Assembly: GCA_023078555.1 (NCBI GenBank)
Contig: CM041198.1
Coordinates: 6,754,424-6,818,423 of the forward strand
Direction: 5' to 3'
DNA: 64,000 nt
Source: Ulva prolifera
Taxonomy: Eukaryota; Chlorophyta; Ulvophyceae; Ulvales; Ulvaceae
The notes under the pieces were generated by a model. That model did not search any database, was not told where the DNA came from, and worked only from the letters and a program-made list of their open reading frames with translations. This document shows, one piece after another, positions 57,454-64,000 of this stretch (positions are counted from its first letter, which is position 1; each line of letters opens with the position of its first letter). The translations under genes were made by a program, and so were the position numbers.

Positions 57454-60400
57454 GCATGCTACCACGATTACGGTCTGCACGCGCCAACTGGGTTACGGCC
57501 GAGCGTGTCTCTATATGGCAAGCAATCTGCAGATATGGCCGCATATGAATATAAAACCGCCACCCTGCGCCCTCACACCAACGACCTCCACACGGTTGTA
57601 GGTTTGAACAACGTCATGCCGCTGAGCGCCGCAGGCGTAGCGTGTATGTGTGTCGTAGCTGTGAACACTGGAGCACATGTGCATGCAAGGGCCCAGCGCG
57701 CCGCGGCGGTGGTTGCAAGCTTGGCACCTGTGCATGGCCGGCCGGCGAACCTGTCTGACTGAGCTCAGCTGAGTTGTGCATCTGTGGTGCAATTGTATAT
57801 CTCGAGATACAAGGACGACGTCCGAGAACCGCCGGACCCCCGGCTTTAGGACATTGAATAACGCGGACTGAATGACAGCTAACCCATCCACAAAGACTAG
57901 AAGGGGTCATGAGCCCTGATGAGGCCATGCCCACCCGCCGCGGGAGGATTGAGATATGTGACCGTCAGCATTCCTGCGTCAGGGGGTCTTCACAACGAGC
58001 TCGGGTACCGCATTTGCAGAGTCCAAAACAGCCCCAAATGAATTTGGATGTGGTAGTAGTATTTGTTTGCGAGGCAGACGTTGTCTGGGCGTACCGGAGC
58101 CTTGTCAAGTCTCGATGTACGTGGTCGAGGGCACCCGTCGGTCGTACGCACAGATGTGTAGCTCCAGCCACAGGCGCGCCGTTTTGGTATTTTCTGCACG
58201 TTGTAAGCGCATCTAAAAACTGTCACACTCGTCTGCAAGCATTTGCAATGTTATGTATATCCGCTGTTGCCTGTGTACTGGCAATGGAAACCGTGCCCGT
58301 CGGAGCTCTGCAGAGACTCGTCTTACGCACCGCTTCGCATCTAGATCATCAGAGCTAGAGCAAGGGCTTTTTATTAGTAGTTGTCGCTGCTATGAAATCT
58401 GCGAAACGCGTTTGTGGATTATGCAGGCCAGGTCGTATACATCGCGCCCAACAAGTATGGGAGCGAGCTGATCCAATTGCATGGATGATCTAGTAAATGT
58501 TGAAGCTTAGACAGTAAGATAATCATGACTGGTTTTGGGACTGCTTTGGCAGTCTTAGGGGACACAGATGATCTGTGGCCGCCCAAGGCCTCGACAAAAA
58601 TACCATCGCACCGTTCCTGCAGCTACTGCCCAACCTGCGCGCGACATTTTCCACTCAAGATCCTATATGCAGAAGGATGTCAGCCACATTGTTGACAACA
58701 TGTCTCCGTGGTTGAAACTGCTATGTGTCACAGGAGTGGCGTCGAAACTGGCTCACATTGCAGTAGTGTGATCCGTCACCTGCAATGGCTCGGCGTTGCA
58801 GCCCCGGGCCATGTACAGCCGCGGTCATCTCTTCACCTCCAACTCGGCTGCTCTTATTACTTCACGCGATGGCGCGCCGGGGGCGCTCCGCGCACATTTT
58901 CCAGCTGCACGCGCGTCAGCCATCAACTGGTCAACATTTGCGCGTCTGCGAGGTTACTGCTTTGTAAGTCCTGTTGCACAGCTAGTACTGCAAGCCTTGT
59001 AGATGTTTGTTGACAGCTATGACAACAGCAAAGCGCCACAAGGAAGAACTCCAAACTGCACTCACAGCGATGCTGCACTCGGGCTATGAACACACATGAG
59101 TTCGGGAGCTAGCTCGGGCCAGGTTTGAAATTTGCCGTCGTGTGCCTCGATTGCGTCATTTATCCGGACTCGAGCATCTTTGGCATGATGCAGCTGTATA
59201 CAGGAAAGCGTGGAAGTTTAGGCAAGGCTGTAGATGAACAAGTCTGCACACTTTGCGATGATGGTGCCATTGGAGCGGTGGGAGGGGCCGTAGGAGAAGT
59301 GCTGCTGCATCCCGCGATGCACAATCACTGCCTTTGTTCATGTGCACATCAACAACGGCAGTGAGCTACGCAGCACCAACTCGTTGTGTTGCACCCCCCC
59401 AGCGCACTCGGCGCAAAACCCAGGCACACTCGAGCAGAGCAGTACTCACATTGAGCCCGCAGAGCTCAAGAACGTGCCGATGCCCGACTACATGGTCGCA
59501 AGGCAGTCTTCAGCTGGCTGTGCAGTCCCTTCAAGAGATTCAAAAAGTATGAAGGCCTGTTGTTGGCCTTGTGTTCCCCTTTGGACTCGCTGTAGTATAC
59601 TATAACCCGCCTTTGCTGCATGTGCAGAGAATTCGAAATTTGGCGAGGCGAAAACGTGAAACCACCGAAGTTCCTGCATGGCTTCACACATGTGAAATCA
59701 GCTGGAGTAGAGGCGCCTCCCTCCCTGCAATGGAGGGTGTGGATTGATACAGGCTGCACAGGCAGCATGCATGGGAGGTTGTGTGGAGTGAGCATGAGCT
59801 GCTGCTGTGGACCACAGTGACATGCTGAAACAGCAGGGCTCTGGTGAAATTTGCATGCAGGGGTACCTATCTCTCCTGAAGCACATGCAGGGGTGCCTTG
59901 CTGTGCAAAGAATGCAGGGGCAGGACTGCCTGAGGCAGAATGGCCTGTTTAGTACATGTCTAGCACGGATTTGGCAGAGATTGCGATGGATACAGAGGCG
60001 CTAGGCTGCAGAAGATGCTGTGCAATTTGTACCATGTGTACCCACTGATTGTTCCGGCTGCAGGCTGGTGACTGCGACGCCTGCAGAGCCGGCTGAGTGC
60101 CCGCGGTGTGTGTGGGCGAGTCCTGACTCATCGTGGAGCCGCTCCGTAAGGTTCAGGTTACGGAATGTCAGATATCGCGACAGTTGGTGTTGCGGCCATG
60201 TTGGACTCCATAGATTTCTATGGAATCCCCCCGAGCCATCGCGATGCGTCGCGTTCGGCTCAGTTCGCGATCGATGCAACAGTGGGTGCTTTGCACCACC
60301 ATGAGCCCGTGGACAAGGCACGATGCCGTCGATGACAAGTGATGGACGCCTGAATGACCGCGTCACTGCACAGTGCTTTGTTTTGCCTCGACCAGCGACA

Positions 60401-61140
60401 CCATCGCAGCTGTAGATACACGGGAACTCCCTTCACAGCATATACCAGGTGCGCCAGATGCTGCCCTGTGCTTCTGCATGATTCAGACGCCTTCTTGAAC
60501 TGTCAAGTGCACAATTAGCTGTGCTGAGTTGCTGTGGGTTAGTCCCATAGGCATGGTCGATTGGCTTTGTCACACTCCAGTCCAGCTGGTCAGCACAACG
60601 TCACCATACTCCAGCACCAGCGATAGACTTGACCATGGGATTTTCTGACTGCATCGTGTGACTGCATTTATGCGAGACGAAAACGCCCGGAAGTCGAGAC
60701 GTAAGGTGTCGCGATCGCCAGTGCTTGCGTCCTGTCTCGGACTTGGCCAGAGTTGAGCGACAGGAGTCCAAGGACACCGAAGATTCTCTAGAGTCCAATT
60801 AGTCGGTGTCGTGTTGTATGCGGCTGTAGAATGCGGTTCTTGGCGACCGAGGCGACATGCCGCGACACCTAAAAACGACGCTCCCGGCCACAGCCAGGCG
60901 CAGCGCCTAGCAATCGAGCTGGAAAAGCTGCTAATCTACATTTCGAGTGATCCGAGTCATGGTTGCGTTGTGGCCATGTCACCCTTACCCCCATGTTGAA
61001 CAATAGCCAGCTAAATCTATCCGCACAGGACGGCTCTCACTGCCTCATCCCACCGCTCCCGTCCCACCGCATACATCCTGGGCGTGAGAGCAAGGCAACA
61101 ACACCCACATGCATGCAGGTATACCCCATACACTGCAGCC
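57454..61140. other. No confident gene
   Basis: About 3.7 kb with short open frames on both strands and no recognised motif. Composition is near neutral. No long repeat or RNA gene is evident by eye. Confidence 0.5.
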
Positions 61141-62794
61141 ATGAGCCACAACCAGTCCGAGTACCAGGCCGAGTACGAGGCCCCTAACCTCAGCGGCACG
61201 GCCCCGGCTGCTGGAGCCTCCGCGACCCCGGCGGCGGCAGCCTCCACGCCCACTACCCCCGCAGCCGGCATGACTTCCCCCTCCGCAGCAACTGCCGCGC
61301 CAACCACAGCCGCAGCCGGTACCACCCATGCTACCGCCCACGCCACGGGGTCCTCGGAGGCATGTTTCTGCTGAGGCCAGATCCCTCTGTATCGATCTGC
61401 TGTGATGTATCATCGCACGTTGTTGCCGGCCGCGTTGTGCACAGGTTGCTGCGCGGGGCGACGCGGGCAACCTGCCATCTGAGTGCGAAGTGCTAGATCA
61501 AAGTGAGCCTGCGAAGTGCTAGATCAAAGTGAGCCTGCGAAATGCCGTTGCCAGCAAATTGCACAGGCTCACGTGATCTGCAAGGAGCCAGCATCGGAAG
61601 CAGGAATGTGTGCCGATGCCGGTGCCGATCTGCCGCCTGGCGCATGCACAGCTTCCGCAGCTGTAGAGGCAAGGCCGCGTGCGCGATTCACCCAACAACG
61701 CCTGCGCACACAGCAGATCATCTCTGCTTCAGCGCTCTCATTGGGCATGTCGTTTGCGTTTCGACTGTGCTGCACTGTGCGTGGAGGCATGCTTAACCAC
61801 GTGCGGAGGAGCTGAGGTTGACGCTCTGCGGTGAATGCAGGCCCCCACGACGACGGCCCCGGCCCCCTCCGCGGCAGGCACCCCCGGCATGACGGGCATG
61901 GCTGGCACCGCGGCAGGCGGCGCCCAAGCGGTGCGCCCACCTTCACACGTCTCATATGCGCATGATCCCCATGCAGCCCACCCGCGACACAACTCCGGAG
62001 GGCCTATCACCATTGGCTTCCCTCGTCTTGCTGCGGCTCCTCCGCCTTGGCGGCAGGCACTCCTGCCAAGGCCTGGTAGCCACTATGTTGCGGACAATTT
62101 GTCACAGCACTGATCATGCGATCTGGGGGGGGGGGGGGGGGGGGGGGGGCCTTGCTGTGTGCTGTTTCCGGTACAGCATGTCTTAGCCACGGAGCTCGAA
62201 TCTTGCACCCCCCTCCGTCGCCCAAGCGTCTCGCCAGCACGCGCTGTCTTTGCCACAAGCTGCACACCTACATTTCAATGTACATAAACGTTCTCTCTTC
62301 TCCTCATCGTCTTAGGCTGTGGTGCGGCCTGAGTGCGGTCTGAGTGTGTGGCGTAGGTGTCGCCGTATGTCAGCATCCACTCTTCCCTGCTCATTACCAT
62401 CTCAGGAGGCTGCGGTGCGCGCGCCGGCCAGTGGTGGGCCGTCTGCCAGGAGTTTATTTAGCGCTACCATCCTGCATTTAGACCCAACAATTCGGGTTTT
62501 TCCTATATGATCGACCCCGACAACCCGACACTGGTGCAGACGCAGTACATGGCGCAAGCCGCGTCGTATGTCAAGAAGGCCGACGGCATCATCGACAGCC
62601 TCAAGGGCAAGATGGGCGGCCGCTTCGACGGCATGATCAACACGGCCGATGGCCTCATCGACCACGCCGCCGGCTTCCTCGGCGTCGAGGTCACCCCGGC
62701 CACCGGCTCCACCGCCGCCGATGGCACCACGGCACCGACGACCACCACCACAGACCCCCCCGCCGCCGCCGGGTACACCCCCCCGACACACTGA
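61141..62794 (+). CDS. Probable Ala/Thr/Pro-rich protein of unknown function
   Basis: Likely exons are one from ATG 61141 (MSHNQSEYQAEYEAPNLSG, then Ala/Thr/Pro repeats), one at 61841-61930 (TTTAPAPSAAGTPGMTGMAG) and one at 62540-62794. The last two join in phase 0 with a GTGCGC donor and a GCAG acceptor. The last exon reads YMAQAASYVKKADGIIDSLK and FDGMINTADGLIDHAAGFLG, two amphipathic-helix-like stretches, then a Thr/Pro-rich tail before the TGA. I could not find a donor in the first exon that keeps phase, so a further exon between 61380 and 61840 is likely, or the first exon belongs to a separate small gene. The shared composition supports one gene. No family recognised. A G run of about 25 at 62125-62149 lies in the last intron. 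Confidence 0.45.
61484..61535. repeat. Exact tandem duplication of 26 bp
   Basis: Two identical units starting TGCGAAGTGCTAGATCAAAG, followed by a partial third. Located between the first two exons of the Ala/Thr-rich gene. Confidence 0.85.
62125..62149. repeat. Homopolymer G of about 25
   Basis: The longest of four G runs of 20-25 bases in the window, and the only one in a plus-strand gene model. Confidence 0.8.
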
Positions 62795-64000
62795 ACTGTG
62801 ACGGCGCTGCGGCGTGCCGACGCGGTCGGCGACGCGTGGTGTGCAAGGGGGGGCTGCTGGAGTGATCCGCGGCGGCTGTCCCCGAACGGGTCACGTGCTT
62901 CTGTGACGTCATGTCACATGCCGTCATGTGCTGTCGCGCGCTGCAGGGCGCTTCGGGGCAGCGCGTCGCGTGGTCATGCGTGGCATGTGGTGTGAACGCT
63001 TCCAGCTGTCGGTGTTCGGGGCGAATGCGTCGGGGGAGGGTCGGGGCAGGAGGCAGGGGCCGAGGAGCATGCATGCCCTGCGTGCATCGCTGCACTGTGC
63101 TGCGGGGCCTGCTGTGCACGACAGGGTGCGGCCGTAGCGGTCTAGTTGTAGGATGTTGCGGCTCCGCGATGTTTCAGTTGGGAGGTGGCAGGTGGGATCT
63201 GCCGCCGCGTCCGGCCGCGGTGCTGGTGCCCCGCCTCATGCGACGCGCGCAGCGGTTGCATGCGCTACGATTGCTGTTGCTGTACAACCATTTTCTGCAG
63301 TGCTGATTCGTCGTGGTGTAACCATGACAACCCTGTTTCAATGATCGCGGTGCGAGCCTTCCCACAGGAGCGCGGCCAGGTGCACCAAGTCCTGTTGACT
63401 TGGTCTTTCGAGCATGCTCCATCGCAATCAAAGGCATGGCCACTCGACGCCGTGGTGGACTCCATCGCAACATGTTCGTTGCGATTAAAGTTGCAACAGA
63501 TTGCACAGTCAGAACGAGAGGGAGAGAATGAGACGGTCGTTCTCACTGCATGCATGCTTCGTGTCACACACCAACCCACCACGGTGGTGATGTGCGGAAC
63601 CCGTGATGTCATGTTCACTGCACTCCGTGAGGCAGCTGGAGTCAGAGTCAGAAGCACACCAGTGGCAATCCCAGGCTTCACCGGCAGATTCTTGTGATTC
63701 AGCAAGCCAACAGCTGTGTAGCAATAGCCGGTCACACCCCTTGTGCTCCAACAGTGCCCAGCTGCGCGTGTTGGCGCACGATACAGACTTATCTGCCTCG
63801 CTGGCTTTGTCCTTGTAGCACGGTACGTGGTTACTCTGCATTGCACTGGAGCGATGGCGCCCCAGCCTACTCTCTGCACCTCGAACCGCCTTAAGGCTGG
63901 CCCAATTCCACTGCCCTTCGCAGCGACCCGTACTGGGGCGAGTGTGCACATCCATCATTGGCTCATGCTTTTATGAAATGTATCCGGGAATAAGTGTCAT
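62795..64000. other. No confident gene
   Basis: Two overlapping open frames, plus 63185-63697 and minus 63265-63951, are of similar length and lack motifs; neither is convincing. A 26-base word shared with 50656-50681 occurs on the minus strand at 63820-63795. Confidence 0.45.

Overview
This is a nuclear genome window from a photosynthetic, flagellated eukaryote, most likely a green alga. Genes are split by many introns. Three genes point to a plastid: a RETICULATA-related envelope protein, an ABA4-type carotenoid protein and a plant-type OTU protease. A CFAP21/EFHB-like axonemal protein points to motile cilia. Many exons are very GC-rich and Ala/Pro/Gly-rich, while introns and intergenic DNA are closer to neutral. 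Splice donors are often GTGCGC and acceptors are mostly GCAG. The genus cannot be determined, and a haptophyte or other alga is not formally excluded.

Layout. (1) 179-3688, minus: at least four phase-consistent exons of an unrecognised coiled-coil protein that runs off the left edge. (2) 6195-8102, plus: OTU cysteine protease. (3) 8103-14457: no confident gene. (4) 14458-16159, plus: a small secreted protein with a cathepsin-propeptide (I29) fold but no visible peptidase domain. (5) 16477-19192, minus: BFR2/AATF ribosome-biogenesis factor, head-to-head with (6) 20274-27694, plus: SCAPER homologue. (7) 28704-35682, minus: MUS81 structure-specific endonuclease with a huge low-complexity exon. 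(8) 37618-38352, minus: ABA4. (9) 40259-42750, minus: CDC6, head-to-head across 271 bp with (10) 43022-45468, plus: EFHB/CFAP21. (11) 48551-52465, minus: RETICULATA-related plastid protein in five exons. (12) 53833-54693, minus: uncertain Ser/Pro/Arg-rich ORF. (13) 56186-57445: complete small hAT transposon with perfect terminal inverted repeats and an 8-bp target duplication; a diverged fragment of the same family lies at 46502-46838. (14) 61141-62794, plus: probable Ala/Thr-rich protein of unknown function.

The genes do not form a pathway. They are a normal housekeeping mix: CDC6 for origin licensing, MUS81 for DNA repair, BFR2 for ribosome assembly, SCAPER as a cyclin A/ciliary factor, plus plastid and flagellar genes. 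For most multi-exon models I checked that splice phases join in frame from exon to exon; unresolved exons or junctions are stated in the entry. Recognition rests on remembered family motifs; no database search was run. The most unusual features are a perfect 66-bp inverted duplication inside the hAT transposase frame, the apparently stand-alone I29 inhibitor-like protein, the 825-codon insertion exon in MUS81, and several isolated hairpins and repeats.
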